Source of the DNA: Perca fluviatilis
Lineage: Eukaryota; Chordata; Actinopteri; Perciformes; Percidae
Assembly: GCF_010015445.1 (NCBI RefSeq)
Contig: NC_053119.1
Coordinates: 2,586,727 to 2,650,726 of the forward strand
Direction: 5' to 3'
Length of the DNA: 64,000 bases
The position numbers were made by a program, and so were the translations under genes. This document shows, one piece after another, positions 47,800-58,512 of the stretch (position 1 is the stretch's first letter; each line of letters begins with the position of its first letter). The notes under the pieces were generated by a model that made no database searches, had not been told where the DNA came from, and saw only the letters and a list, made by a program, of their open reading frames with translations.

Positions 47800-48627
47800 T
47801 TAACTCACGAGAAGAAGCATATATAAGGAAAATAGAATTGGTCCAAGCACTGAGCCTTGAGGAACGCCATGGCTAACTTTAGCGTACTTGGAGGGTTTAT
47901 CGTTAATGTTAACAAATTGGGATCGCTCAGAGAAATAGGACTTAAACCAGCTTAGAGCGATTCCTTTAATGCCAACTAAGTGTTCCAGTCTCTGTAACAG
48001 GATTGAATGGTCAATAGTGTCAAATGCAGCACTAAGATCTAGTAAAACAAGAATGGAGACAAGTCCTTTGTCTGCAGCAGTTAGAAGGTCGTTAGTAATT
48101 TTCACCAGTGCCGTCTCTGTGCTATGATTCTTTCTAAATCCTGATTGAAAGTCATCAAATAAAATATTGCTATGTAAAAAATCACATAACTGATTAGCAA
48201 CCACCTTCTCAAGGATCTTGGATAGAAAGGGAAGGTTAGATATAGGTCTATAGTTTGCTAAGACCTCAGGATCGAGGGTGGGTTTTTTCAGAAGAGGTTT
48301 TATCACAGCTACTTTAAATGACTGCGGTACATAACCTGTTAATAAGGACATATTGATCATATCTAGTAATGAAGTGTTTACCACGGGTAATGCTTCTTTG
48401 AGTAGTCTCGTTGGGATGGGGTCTAAGAGACAGGTAGATGGCTTAGCTGAGGATATCTTTAACATTAACTGTTGAAGGTCTATAGGATAAAAGCAGTCTA
48501 AGTATATGTCGGGAATAGTCGTTCTTTCTAGCGGTCCTGCGTTTAAAGGTGAACCGTTAGAAGTTGAGGGCAAAAGGTGATGAATTTTATCTCTAATTGT
48601 TGTAATTTTATCATTGAAGAAGCTCAT
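47800..48627 (-). pseudogene. L2-like RT core
   Basis: Reads [34 protein letters not shown] (motif A) and [13 protein letters not shown] (motif B). A frameshift at 48627-48733 separates it from the endonuclease end. It is closely related to the L2 at 24324 but is a distinct subfamily (about 60-70% by eye). Confidence 0.88.
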
Positions 48628-48732
48628 GAAGTCATCACTACTCAGAGCTAGAGGAATAGATGGCTCAGTAGAGCTGTGGCTATCTGTCAGCCTGGCGACA
48701 GTGCTGAAAAGGAACCTTGGGTTGTTCTTGTT

Positions 48733-49660
48733 TTATTCTATTAGTGAAGAGTAATAGTCTGATCTGGCCTTTCTTAGGGCCTTCCTATAGGTTTTGAGAC
48801 TTTCTTGCCAATCCAAACGAGATTCTTCCACTTTGGTGGAGTGCCACTTACTTTCGATGTTTCGCGAGATTTGTTTTAATTTGCGAGTTTGGGAGTTATA
48901 CCAAGGAGCTGTTTTCCTTTGCTTCATCATCTTCTTTTTGAGGGGAGCAACGGAGTCTAAGGTCGTCCGTAGGCAAGTCGTAGCACCGTCCACAAATGTA
49001 TCAATTTGAGAGGGACTGAGGTTAACATAGCGGTCCTCTGTTATGCTAAGGCATGACATAGAGTCGAATGCTGTTGGAATATCTTCTTTAAATTTAGCTA
49101 TAGCACTGTCAGATAGGCATCTGGTGTAGAAGCTTTTATCTAATTTAATATAGTCAGGTAGTAAGAATTCGAAAGTAATTAAAGAATGATCTGATAATAC
49201 CGAATTCTGCGGAAATATTATTAAATCCTCAATTTCAATACCATATGCCAGCACAAGGTCGAGGGTGTGGTTAAAACAGTGCGTCGCCTTGTGCACACTC
49301 TGACTGAAACCGATTGAATCCAGTAATGAGTTGAAAGCAGTAGTAAGGCTATTGCTGTCAACGTCGACATGGATATTAAAATCACCTACAATAAGTACTT
49401 TGTCTGATTTAAGGACTACACATGATAAAAACTCTGAGAATTCAGATAAAAATTCAGAATACGGACCTGGAGCCCTGTAAATAACAACGAATATAATTGG
49501 CTGTAATGTTTTCCATTTTGGATGTTGAAGATTAAGAACAAGACTTTCAAAAGAGTTATAATTTAGTTTGGGTTTAGGGTTAATTAACAGGCTTGAATCA
49601 AATATGGCTGCAACTCCCCCTCCTCGGCCTGAGCCTCTAGGAATTTGAGTATTAATATGA
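48733..49660 (-). pseudogene. L2-like endonuclease
   Basis: Minus-strand reading gives GRGGGVAAIF near 49615, VGDFNIHVDV near 49385, HTLDLVLAYG near 49260 and SDHSLITFEFLL near 49170, which are the conserved blocks of APE-type LINE endonucleases, then the basic linker. The N-terminal blocks (before RGGGV) are missing, so the copy is 5' truncated. Confidence 0.85.
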
Positions 49661-49726
49661 CTGGGAGGAGTGGCTTCATTTAGACTGAATGAGGAAATGA
49701 GAGAGAAGAAACCTCGAGTTTCTCTC

Positions 49727-49765
49727 AGTCTCCTCCCTCTGACACTGTGTCAGAGGGAGGAGACT
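49727..49765. repeat. Near-perfect palindrome
   Basis: 19-bp arms 'agtctcctccctctgacac' and complement with a single central base. Lies between the L2 and the next element. Confidence 0.85.
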
Positions 49766-50253
49766 GTGTTTACACCAAAACGATCTGAAGAGAAAACGCA
49801 AAAGTGGCGTTGCGTTATCACTTTTTATTCCGCGTTTAGACGAGCGTTATGGGAGGGAAATCTGCGTGCATATGGTGACGCAAAAGTGTGTGAAATTCGA
49901 TGTAGTGTGCACGCCAGGCGACTAGATGGCACTGCCACACAACACCACCAACCACCAAGTCCACGCACCTGCGTAGAACCTTCCTTCTACTTCTCTCCTT
50001 AGTAGCGCAAAACCAAAACATGGCAAAGTGAAGAGCTTGTCTGGAAAGACGAGGAGGTGGAGATGCATGTTTGTCTGATGATGACCGGCACAGTTGACCG
50101 TGATAAGCCACAGCACAGCACCCACGGGAGCACTACCAATACCCTGAGCATCGCGGCCCTTCAGCCGCTGCTTGAGAGCGAGAGGCAGCGGGCAGAGGAG
50201 GCTGAAGCAGACCCTCCTCTGCCCGCTGGCCGCTGCCACTCGCTCTCTCTCTG

Positions 50254-50308
<55 letters not shown>

Positions 50309-50722
50309 ATCCGTAACGTTGTCGCCTACTCTGTCTCAAATGAATAGCCTACATATGGTCATCGAACTAACAACCTTATCCACATTGTCGAAATCATTTA
50401 AATATTGAGCCATTACATTGAAATTATTTTAGATAACAGGAGCCTATAATTTCTGTAGCCTACTCTGTAACAAAAGACTACCTGGACGCCTTTTTCTCGT
50501 CTCTCTCTACGCCGCTGTCTTCAGACTTTGCGTTTTTACCCTTTAGATGGGAACGCGACGGTGGAGCGTTTTTAAGATTTCCACTCTGGAGGGTGGTTTC
50601 ACTTTTTTGCATTGTTAAGCCCCAAAAACGCCGTCGCCGTTTAAACAAAAGGCACATCCGATAAAATATTTTTTCGTTTTCACTCACGAGCGTCATCGTG
50701 TAAATAGAGCCTGAGAGAAGAA
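49752..50722. mobile_element. Possible MITE with (CT)n interior
   Basis: Left 'gtgtttacaccaaaacg' and right 'cgtcatcgtgtaaatag' could be imperfect inverted ends. The inside includes 'ggagaggctgaagcagacc'/'cctctgcccgc' repeats and a (CT)n run at 50246-50304. No gene. The boundaries are tentative. Confidence 0.35.
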
Positions 50723-51012
50723 AACCTGCTCCCGACCAGGGGCCTATACCATGAAGCTGGTTTAGGTGGCTAGCCAGCTATGTTTCAGTTTAGTTTCCAC
50801 CAACCCTGGCTTTTAGGTACTATGAAAGTAGCTCGGCTTTAATCAGAGGTCGTTGCCATGGTATCTTACGCTGCACGGCTAACCTGCTCCGGGGCAGGTT
50901 ATGTTCTGGATTTGAGATCTCAGTCAGAAGTTTGACCAATCAGCGGTGAGAAAAGAAACATATAAGTGACGTAATTAATTCCCAGCTTCTGTTCTCTGCT
51001 GCAATCATTGCA

Positions 51013-51718
51013 ATGGCTTCACCTTTTCTTCCAAATCCTGTGGACATCTCAGCGCAAATTGTTAGACGAGCACTTCGTAGAGAAAGAGTTTTTAGGGACA
51101 GACAAAATCCCCTTGACTTTCCTGATACTTACTTGTATGAAAGATACAGATTTTCCGCGGAAGGAATAACTTATATTTGCGAACTTCTTGAGCCGCACAT
51201 AAATGTGACTCGTCGAAGCCATGCACTTACTGTACCGCAAATGGTATGTATTGCGTTGCGTTTTTTTGCAAGTGGTACATACTTGTATGCGGTCGGTGAT
51301 GCGGAGAACCTACACGGTTTGTCGAACCATTCGCAAGGTGGTCCTCGCACTGCAGGGGTACATAAATAGCTTCATTGTGTTCCCTGGACATTTATAGACC
51401 ATGTCCATAAAAGAGGGATTTTATAAAATTACCGGTAAGATATATTGATATGGTGACATGAACAAATTTAACCTTTCACAATCTTTTGTTTTCCTTCAAA
51501 AAGCAGCTTGCACTTAGGACTTAAGTATTATACAATAGTCTACAGTAGCTACATGTTAAGAATGGTTTTTTATATATATATTTTTATTTTTTCGTATGAA
51601 AGGATTCCCTAGAGTCATTGGAGCAATAGACTGCACACATGTTGCAATATCCACAGCTCTAGGAGAACATGAGGCAGATTACGTGAACAGAAAGTCCTTC
51701 CACAGCCTTAATGTTCAG
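51013..51718 (+). pseudogene. HARBI1-like Harbinger transposase, 5' exons
   Basis: DDE-type transposase/nuclease of the PIF/Harbinger group. The start MASPFLPNPVDISAQIVRRA at 51013 is followed by RERVFRDRQNPLDFPD, YERYRFSAEGITYICELLEP and IALRFFASGTYLYAVGDAEN. A small deletion near 51310 shifts the frame (the true reading continues TVCRTIRKVVLALQGYINSF). The second piece (about 51598-51718) has [16 protein letters not shown], with the first catalytic Asp, and ends LNVQ at a donor-like GTAGGG. The second and third catalytic residues are missing. Confidence 0.85.
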
Positions 51719-51727
51719 GTAGGGCTA

Positions 51728-51730
<3 letters not shown>

Positions 51731-51804
<74 letters not shown>
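51731..51804. repeat. (TA)n
   Basis: About 37 dinucleotides at the deletion junction of the Harbinger element. Confidence 0.95.
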
Positions 51805-51809
<5 letters not shown>

Positions 51810-51877
51810 GTTTAATACATTTTTAATATGATTAGCCTATATTCATAATTTTACATTAATGTATTTCTATAACTTAC

Positions 51878-52038
51878 GCATTAACGCAATCAGCAATCTT
51901 CCTCCAAGATTGTTCTCTTGCTTTGGCAGCAGAGACGGTATTACTGCGTGCTTGAAAAACATTTTTATATTCTTCATATTTCTGAAGGATGATTTCTTGC
52001 TCCTCCGCGGAAAAATATATAGCTCTCGCTCTATCCAT
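51878..52038 (-). pseudogene. Harbinger Myb/SANT-like accessory protein, first exon
   Basis: Harbinger elements carry a second gene whose Myb/SANT-like product helps nuclear import and DNA binding of the transposase. Here ATG at 52038-52036 opens 53 codons: MDRARAIYFSAEEQEIILQK..., then YEEYKNVF, SNTVSAAKAREQSW and KIADCVNA, ending at a GTAAGT donor (51877-51872). The exon has no lesion. It is under 60 codons, and the rest of the gene is deleted. Confidence 0.75.
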
Positions 52039-52257
52039 ATCGAACGTGATTGGTTGTTCGGTGCCGACGTCACTCTTTTATGTGCACGCGCGTGCGGAGT
52101 AATCAGAGTTTAAGGATCAAAGCCTGAGTTAACAGAGAAAGTTGATAAGCTGCGTCATGGTACCAATAGAGCCTGATTGCATCGGTTTGGTTTTGTCAAC
52201 TCTGAACCAATCCTGCAACCCTGAGTTTGTTAAACTAACATCATGGTACAGGCCCCT

Positions 52258-52441
52258 GGTGAGGTTCACAGACTCAGTTACCATAGTAATGACTCCAAGG
52301 TTAAGTTACCTCTCTTTCTGTAACAGAAAACCCAGAGTTTCCCTCATCTCAGGGTTAACCAACTCAGAGTTTTCACTAAACCTGCTTTCTGGAACGGGCC
52401 CCAGGTTTCGTAGTCTCTTTATTGATGTTCAATTCTCTGGC
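52258..52441. mobile_element. Fragment of another Harbinger-like end
   Basis: 'gctttctggaacgggcccca' at 52384-52403 resembles the outer end of a second Harbinger-type element. The left partner was not found, so this may be the remains of an element into which the 50738 copy inserted. Confidence 0.4.
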
Positions 52442-52772
52442 TCTTAACAACAAACTGGTAGTAGGGTGAATCATCCTGATTGCAAAGCAAGGGAGGGACG
52501 CCACTGACCAAACCAGCAATGTAAGTTTGGAAGGTGGCACCCCTCCAAATCTCACGAATCACAAAACGATTTACTACTATGGGTTCTGCGAACATCCGCT
52601 ACACCCGACAGAACCTTTTGGACATCGTCACCAGCACCAGATATCTATTTTGAGTGTCTTTCATTATACGCACAACATCCCAGAGGACATAGCGAGACCG
52701 CCGGGCTCTCCGTGGATTGTTGTCGGGTCTAGGAGGCGCTGCAGACAGAGGAGGGAGAGGAATGAAGCATAA
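52442..52772 (+). repeat. Third, inverted copy of the LINE 5'-ORF fragment
   Basis: Same fragment as 2432-2768 and 9602-9942, here on the plus strand (open 52527-52772, ending [14 protein letters not shown]). It differs by more substitutions (for example HQHQ for HRDQHQ context) and so is an older copy. Confidence 0.65.
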
Positions 52773-52839
52773 ATTGGTGAAAAAAAGCCTCAAAACTTTG
52801 TCAAAAAATTTCAAAATGCCAAAGAAATGACCCCAAACC

Positions 52840-53264
52840 CACACACACACAGACACAGACAGACACAGACAGACACACACAGACACACACAGACACAGAC
52901 AGACACACACACACAGACACACGCACACACGCACACAGACAGACACACACAGACAGACACACACACACGCACACACACACACACAGACAGACACACACGC
53001 ACACACGCACACACACACACATAGACACACACACAGAGACACACACACACACAGACAGACACACACACAGAGACACACACACACAGACAGACACACACAC
53101 AGACAGACACACACACACGCACACACACACACACAGACAGACACACACGCACACACGCACACACACACACATAGACACACACACAGAGACACACACACAC
53201 ACAGACAGACACACACACAGAGACACACACACACAGACAGACACACACACACAGACACACACAT
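52840..53264. repeat. (CA)n/(CAGA) compound microsatellite with higher-order duplication
   Basis: About 425 bp of CA with regular CAGA and CGCA interruptions. The interruption pattern of about 52975-53115 recurs about 146 bp later, so a block was duplicated inside the array. The long Cys/Val frames on the minus strand are artefacts. Confidence 0.9.
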
Positions 53265-53412
53265 AAACACAACAGTCACAACATCTGTTCTGTCTCTTGA
53301 ATGCACTTTATTATGTTGTTGTATATACATCCATTTCCACTGATGTCTTAGTATAGAAGTATAGGCTATATGCTCTTGATGATAGCGACTTTGCGATTGT
53401 TTGTTTTGGGGG
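53265..53412 (-). mobile_element. 3' fragment of the RTE-like LINE
   Basis: Matches 54234-54345 ('ctcttgaatgcactttatta', 'atatgctcttgatgatagcg'), the 3' end of the big LINE next door. A 5'-truncated copy of about 130 bp. Confidence 0.75.
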
Positions 53413-54120
53413 GGGCACACACAAACACACACACACACTGGGCTGGACTACCTGTTAGGGCAAGTTGTTACTTGCCCAGGGGACATCTAAGTTCCCTGGG
53501 CATCATAAAATATTGTGTTAGATCATGTTATGAACACAGTCCTCACTTTCCTAATTATATGCAGATTTTTGCAACCCGTTCGTTTAAAATATTATGTTAA
53601 ATCACGTCAAAAACACTATAAATAAAAGTCAGTTGAATACTGGAGCAATTTCAAAGCTAGTTGTTCCCATCAGTCATAGGAACTAACCTTTAACTCCACT
53701 TATAGAGACCTGGAACATAACAACCGGGTTGTAATGCAACGTTTCATATTTTAACAACAATAAATACAGCAAGTAAAGCTGGGAGACTGGTTTGATAAAA
53801 ATCAGTTGTTGTTCATAGAGAATTAGAGCGTGTTCACTTCTCTAGAAACCAACAAAAGAATGATAAGACTGTTCTTGGCAGGAGTTTAAGGAAGAAGACA
53901 CACACACACACACACACACAAAGACAGACACACACACACACACTCACACACAGACACGTTTTCTAATGAAGTGTTTTCATCAGTTCTGTAGAAACCTGCA
54001 AAAGAATGACATTGTTGCTGGCAGGAGTTTAAGGAAGAAGACAAACACACACACACACACACATAAGCACACACACACACATAAGCACACACACACACGC
54101 ACACAGACATAAACACAACA
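53413..54120 (+). repeat. Cluster unit copies with (CA)n
   Basis: A segment shared with 14390-14470 is followed by a full cluster unit (53640-53920) and a second core unit (53955-54060) with 'cgttttctaatgaagtgttt', 'acctgcaaaagaatgacatt' and 'ggcaggagtttaaggaag'. The second is nearly identical to 58337-58435 on the far side of the RTE-like LINE. No gene. Confidence 0.65.
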
Positions 54121-54310
54121 GTCAAAATATGATTGATTGGCTACATATTGAAACATTTAATAATTACTCTGTAACCACCAAGTTCTGTGAAATATTCATG
54201 AGACTCATAAGTCAGATGCATTTGTGCGTCTGTTCTGTCTCTTGAATGCACTTTATTATGTTGTTGTATATACATCCATTTCCACTGATGTGTTAGTATA
54301 GAAGTATAGG

Positions 54311-57300
54311 CTATATGCTCTTGATGATAGCGACTTTGCGATTGTTCCTTTGGGGGGGGGGGGCTGACGTGATGTTAAACTTTTTCAGGCTGGTCTTAAT
54401 ATTGTCCTTAAAGCGTTTCTTTGGCCCACCAGGGGCTCGCTGTCCTTCTTTTAGCTGGGAGTAGAGGATCTGTTTTGGGAGACGGTTGTTGGGCATGCGG
54501 ATGACATGTCCTGTCCATCGGAGTTGGTACTGCATTATGATGGTGATGCTGGGCATATTAGTTTCCTCCAGAATGCTGGAGTTTGTGCGTCTGTCTTCCC
54601 AGTTGATCCTCAAGATTTTTCGTAAGGCTCTTTGATGGAATAGTTCCAGGGCTCTTAGGTGTCTGCTGTAGGTGGTCCAGGATTCTGCTCCATACAGCAG
54701 AGTTGGGAGAATCACAGCTCTATAGACCAGGAGCTTGGTTTGAGCCCTCAGGTCTCGGTCATCAAAGACTCTTGTCCTGAGTTTGGCATAGGCTACGCTG
54801 GCACAGCTCAGGCGATGGTTAACCTCAGAGTCTATATCAACTTTGGACGAGAGAATGCTGCCAAGGTAGGGGAAGTGTTCCACGCTTTCCAGAGTGGTGT
54901 TATCCACTTTGATGATGATGGGCTGGAGTGATGGCTGGTTAGGTGGTGGTTGATACAAAACCTGTGTTTTCTTGATGTTCAAGGCTTTGTAGGCCTTGGC
55001 AAAGGCATTTAGAATGCCCTGGAGGTCTTCAGGGGAGAGTGCTACAATGGCGTTATCATCGGCATATTGCAGCTCCATAATGGTGGTATTTCTGACTTTG
55101 CTCTTGGCTTTGAACCTGTTAAGGTTGAATAGCCTGCCGTCAGTCCTGTAAAGGATTGTAATCCCCTGTGGCAACTCTTGACCAGTAAGGTGAAGTATGG
55201 CTGCAATGAAGATGGTAAATAGGGTGGGAGCAATGATACATCCCTGTTTGACCCCTGTTTCTACAATAAAGGGCTCAGATTCAAAGCCACTGTTGAGCAC
55301 TGTGGCTGACATGCCGTCATGCAGTAGCCTCAGTACACGGATGTATTTGTCATGACATCCATACTTTGATAGTATGCTCCACAGTGCCTGACGATCCACG
55401 GAGTCAAAGGCCTTTGTCAAGTCTATGAAGGCCATATACAGAGGCAGTCCTTGTTCCCGACACTTTTCTTGTAGTTGGCGAACAGAAAAGATCATGTCAG
55501 TTGTTCCCCTAGATGGGCGGAAGCCGCACTGTGATTCAGGGAGTACCTCCTCAGATAGTGGTAGCAGGCGGTTGGCAAGGACACAAGCGAGGATTTTGCC
55601 TGTTGTTGACAAGAGCGAGATGCCCCTGTAGTTACCACACTCAGCCTTGTCCCCTTTCTTGAATATTGTGACAATTTGGGCATCCCGGAGCTCTGAAGGG
55701 AGCTCTTCCCTTTCCCAGACCTTGATGAGTAGATTGTGAATGTGGTGCCAGAGCCTTTGTCCTCCTTCTTTTAAGATCTCCGCGGGGATCCCATCAGGAC
55801 CAGCGGCCTTGTTGTTCTTGAGATTCCTGATGGCATTGTGAACCTCAGTTAGGGTAGGAGGTTCCCCCATGTCTTCTTTGATGGGACTCTGCGGGATGTG
55901 GTCGCCGATGTCTGGTTCGGCTGAGCTGTCACGGTTCAAAAGTTCCTGAAAGTGCTCCTTCCAACGTGCGTTGATGGAGTCATTGTCTTTTATAAGAGTC
56001 TGTCCATCTTTTGAGCGCAGGGCATTTAAGCCGCGATGGCTAGGGCCATAGACAGCTTTAGTGGCAGTGAAAAAACCTCTGGTGTCACCTGAATCTGCCA
56101 GTCTCTGGAGTTTTAGAGACTTTTCTGTCCACCAGTTGTTCTTGAGCTCCCTCACCAATCTCTGAACGTCAGCCTTGGCTCTGGAGTGTGCTGCCCTTTT
56201 GGCCTCACATGTGATATCATTTTGCCACACTCTGAAGGCTTTTCGTTTTCTAGAGATAAGTTGTTCTATCTCAGTGTCATTTTCATCAAACCAGTCCTGA
56301 TGTTTCCTGGACTGATACCCAAGGGTGGATTCACATGAGTCATGGATGGTGGATTTGAGAAGGCCCCAGTGCTCTTCAATGTCATCAGGATATTCTTGCT
56401 GAAGACTTTCCTCGAGAGAGTCCTGAAGTAGCTGCTGGGTGGCAGTTTCATTCAGGCTGTCTAGGTTCAGTCTTCGCCGGGTCTGCTTCTTCTGAATCCT
56501 CCTCCTCTTTTTAAGTTTGATGGCCATTGTGGATCGGATGAGGCGGTGGTCTGTCCAGCAGTTATCAGAGTCTATCATGGCCCTTGTGATGTTCACATCA
56601 CAGCGGTCCCTTGCTCTTACAATGACATAGTCAATGAGGTGCCATTGCTTGGAGCGAGGGTGCCTCCAAGATACCTTGAATTTGTTTTTCTGTCGATAGA
56701 GAGTGTTGGTGATGACGAGATTGTGCTGAGCGCACTTACTCAGAAGCAGCACTCCGTTGGAGTTGATGTTACCAATGCCCTCCTTGCCAATAGTGCCCTT
56801 CCAGAGGTGTTGGTCCCGGCCTACCCTAGCATTGAAATCTCCAAGGGGGATGATCTTGTCCTCCCTGGGGATTTTTGACAGGGTTTCTTCCAGGCAGGCG
56901 TAGAATGCTTCTTTTTCCTCCACATTGGAGTCTAGGGTAGGGGCATAGGCGCTCATTACTGTCGCTGTCTGGTTGTTGGCCAACACCAGACGGAGAGTCA
57001 TGAGGCGCTCACTGATCCCCACAGGAAGTTCGGAGAGGTGGTTGACAAGCTGGTTTTTGATGGCAAGACCAACTCCATGGTTTCTAGCCTCATGGGCTGG
57101 CTTTCCTTTCCAAAAGAAAGTGTAGCCACCTTTCTCCTCCTTCAGCTGCCCTTCACCTGCCCGTCGGGTTTCGGAGAGAGCAGCTATATCAATCCGGCAT
57201 CTCTGCAGTTCTCTGGCAATGATGGCGGTTCGTCTCTCAGGTCTGTCACTGGAGATGTTATCCATCAGAGTGCGCACATTCCAGGCTCCAAAATTAAATT

Positions 57301-57523
57301 TAAATTTCTTTTGTTTCTGACCGCAAATGAGGTGTTCCCTCTGGACGCGGTAATCCAGTCGGGAGATTATAAGGCAGGCTACTTTTAGGGCACCTTTTCT
57401 AGCCCCTTCCCCATGTGGGGTAAGCAGAGCGGATCCTAAATAGGACTGCTTAGTCATGGGTGTAGCTGCCGAAGAGCTCTTCTGCCTCGTTCCAAGAGCC
57501 CAGCGACTGACTCTAACACCCAT
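54311..57523 (-). CDS. RTE-like endonuclease/reverse transcriptase, uninterrupted (1070 aa)
   Basis: A single protein that nicks target DNA and reverse-transcribes the element RNA. An N-terminal extension (1-76) precedes an APE-type endonuclease (about 77-330: FGAWNVRTL, ALSETRR, LGDFNARVG, LIDYVIV, TDHRLI). An arginine-rich linker follows, then the RT core (GPDGIPAEIL, GNYRGISLLSTTGKILA, FIDLTKAFDSVDR, GVKQGCIIAPTLF, ELQYADDNAIVA near residue 823) and a C-terminal RWTGHVIRMPNNRLPKQIL block. All catalytic motifs are present and no stop interrupts them, so the copy is young or was recently active. The clade (RTE or a close relative) is judged from the motif style and is the least certain part. 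Confidence 0.88.
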   Translation of the reverse strand: MGVRVSRWALGTRQKSSSAATPMTKQSYLGSALLTPHGEGARKGALKVACLIISRLDYRVQREHLICGQKQKKFKFNFGAWNVRTLMDNISSDRPERRTAIIARELQRCRIDIAALSETRRAGEGQLKEEKGGYTFFWKGKPAHEARNHGVGLAIKNQLVNHLSELPVGISERLMTLRLVLANNQTATVMSAYAPTLDSNVEEKEAFYACLEETLSKIPREDKIIPLGDFNARVGRDQHLWKGTIGKEGIGNINSNGVLLLSKCAQHNLVITNTLYRQKNKFKVSWRHPRSKQWHLIDYVIVRARDRCDVNITRAMIDSDNCWTDHRLIRSTMAIKLKKRRRIQKKQTRRRLNLDSLNETATQQLLQDSLEESLQQEYPDDIEEHWGLLKSTIHDSCESTLGYQSRKHQDWFDENDTEIEQLISRKRKAFRVWQNDITCEAKRAAHSRAKADVQRLVRELKNNWWTEKSLKLQRLADSGDTRGFFTATKAVYGPSHRGLNALRSKDGQTLIKDNDSINARWKEHFQELLNRDSSAEPDIGDHIPQSPIKEDMGEPPTLTEVHNAIRNLKNNKAAGPDGIPAEILKEGGQRLWHHIHNLLIKVWEREELPSELRDAQIVTIFKKGDKAECGNYRGISLLSTTGKILACVLANRLLPLSEEVLPESQCGFRPSRGTTDMIFSVRQLQEKCREQGLPLYMAFIDLTKAFDSVDRQALWSILSKYGCHDKYIRVLRLLHDGMSATVLNSGFESEPFIVETGVKQGCIIAPTLFTIFIAAILHLTGQELPQGITILYRTDGRLFNLNRFKAKSKVRNTTIMELQYADDNAIVALSPEDLQGILNAFAKAYKALNIKKTQVLYQPPPNQPSLQPIIIKVDNTTLESVEHFPYLGSILSSKVDIDSEVNHRLSCASVAYAKLRTRVFDDRDLRAQTKLLVYRAVILPTLLYGAESWTTYSRHLRALELFHQRALRKILRINWEDRRTNSSILEETNMPSITIIMQYQLRWTGHVIRMPNNRLPKQILYSQLKEGQRAPGGPKKRFKDNIKTSLKKFNITSAPPPQRNNRKVAIIKSI

Positions 57524-58270
57524 CGCCTAATGTGCCAGCTCATGACTAGGGACTTCCAGACTACACAAACCTGCCCCCGTTGCCACTTGCTGGTCGCCAT
57601 AGGACTTTATCTGGAGTGGTAGGGTGGATCCTTTGTGGAGGACGCCTGTGCGTGGCGTTGTTTAACGTGGGGAGGCTGGTGCACAGACAGCCACCACACG
57701 GTCCTTGGCAGGTCTGGGTCAGGGTCCAGTGGCATGGAGTCCAAGACGACTGGGGACCCATCCCTGCTGCAGCCTTCATCCGCCTTCCCAGCCGTTGTGA
57801 TGCTACACTTAAGTAAGCCATCATCCTCCGCCTGTTCCGCCGTTGAGGTCTTTTGTCTTTTTTTTCAGGGTGTGCTCCCTTAGCCTTTGCCTCTATAGGC
57901 TACCCACAAGGCAGTGGGACTATTTACCCATAGCTGGGGCAGTGGTTGGCAGTTGCCAGGGCGTGTCCACTGCTTGGTGGGCCTGCACACCGCGCCTCTG
58001 GGGCCCACTGCTGCTCCGAGATCCCCTACAGTTCAGCCTGGGTCCGCTAGGGCCCAGTTACCGTGTGTGGCCACAAGGAGGCACTGTAGGAGTCTTGGCG
58101 GTGGAGAGGCTATGTACCGACAGGAGGAGACTTACGATCTCTGCTCCTCTTTTTGCCCTTGCACAAGGGCTAGTCGGTGGCAGTAGCTGTAAGCAGAATG
58201 TAGCAAGCAGAAGCAGCATGCAGTAACTACTAAACTACAGACACTACTATCCCAGTACTACTGCACTGAC
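57524..58270 (-). other. 5' region of the RTE-like LINE
   Basis: About 750 bp, GC-richer than the surroundings, ending at 'ctgactcatcacacacgccc'. It has short opposing frames but no recognisable domain. It would hold the LINE's internal promoter and 5' UTR. Confidence 0.5.
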
Positions 58271-58299
58271 TCATCACACACGCCCTGTGTGAGTTAACA

Positions 58300-58500
58300 C
58301 ACACACACACAAAGACAGACACACACACACACACACGTTTTCTAATGAAGTGTTTTCATCAGTTCTGTAGAAACCTGCAAAAGAATGACATTGTTGCTGG
58401 CAGGAGTTTAAGGAAGAAGACAAACACACACACACACACACACACATAAGCACACAAACACACATAAGCACACACACACACTTTGTGATTGATCCTTTGG
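58300..58500 (+). repeat. Cluster unit copy flanking the RTE-like LINE
   Basis: Nearly identical to about 53905-54090: (CA)n, 'aaagacagacacac', 'cgttttctaatgaagtgttt', 'ggcaggagtttaaggaag', then '(CA)n ataagcacaca'. It is followed by a G-run (58500-58512) like that at 54353. Confidence 0.75.
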
Positions 58501-58512
58501 GGGGGGGGGGGC

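Larger units (their letters stand above)
46202..49660 (-). mobile_element. L2-like LINE, nearly full coding region, 5' truncated
   Basis: The 3' end at 46202 reads on the minus strand as 'aaataaaattgaattgaatt'. The coding part runs from the endonuclease (49660) to the C-terminus (46924). The 3' UTR includes 'tctagaccacactctat', as at 29700. The 5' break near 49660 falls inside the endonuclease. Confidence 0.88.
50738..52257 (+). mobile_element. PIF/Harbinger element with internal deletion
   Basis: Inverted ends 'aggggcctataccatga' (50738) and the complement of 'aggggcctgtaccatga' (ends 52257). It contains remnants of both Harbinger genes in convergent orientation: transposase exons on + (51013-51718) and the first exon of a Myb/SANT-like gene on - (52038-51878). 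Only a (TA)n-containing 160 bp lies between them, so the central part (later exons of both genes) is gone. Confidence 0.85.
54121..58270 (-). mobile_element. RTE-like LINE, apparently full length
   Basis: 3' UTR 54121-54310, one long ORF (57523-54311), then a GC-richer 5' region to about 58270. It is inserted between two nearly identical copies of a roughly 180-bp host segment. There is no poly-A tail, but the 3' end abuts a (CA)n run, which is consistent with RTE elements, whose tails are short simple repeats. Confidence 0.8.

Noticed and set aside
49670..50239. 110- and 105-codon frames
   Set aside because: They overlap each other on opposite strands within a repeat-like region and show no domain.
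52599..53438. 279-codon Cys/Val-rich minus-strand frame
   Set aside because: Translation of a (CA)n array fused to a LINE fragment and an RTE 3' piece.
57561..58226. Several 78-127-codon frames
   Set aside because: They fall in the GC-rich 5' region of the RTE-like LINE and conflict with one another.
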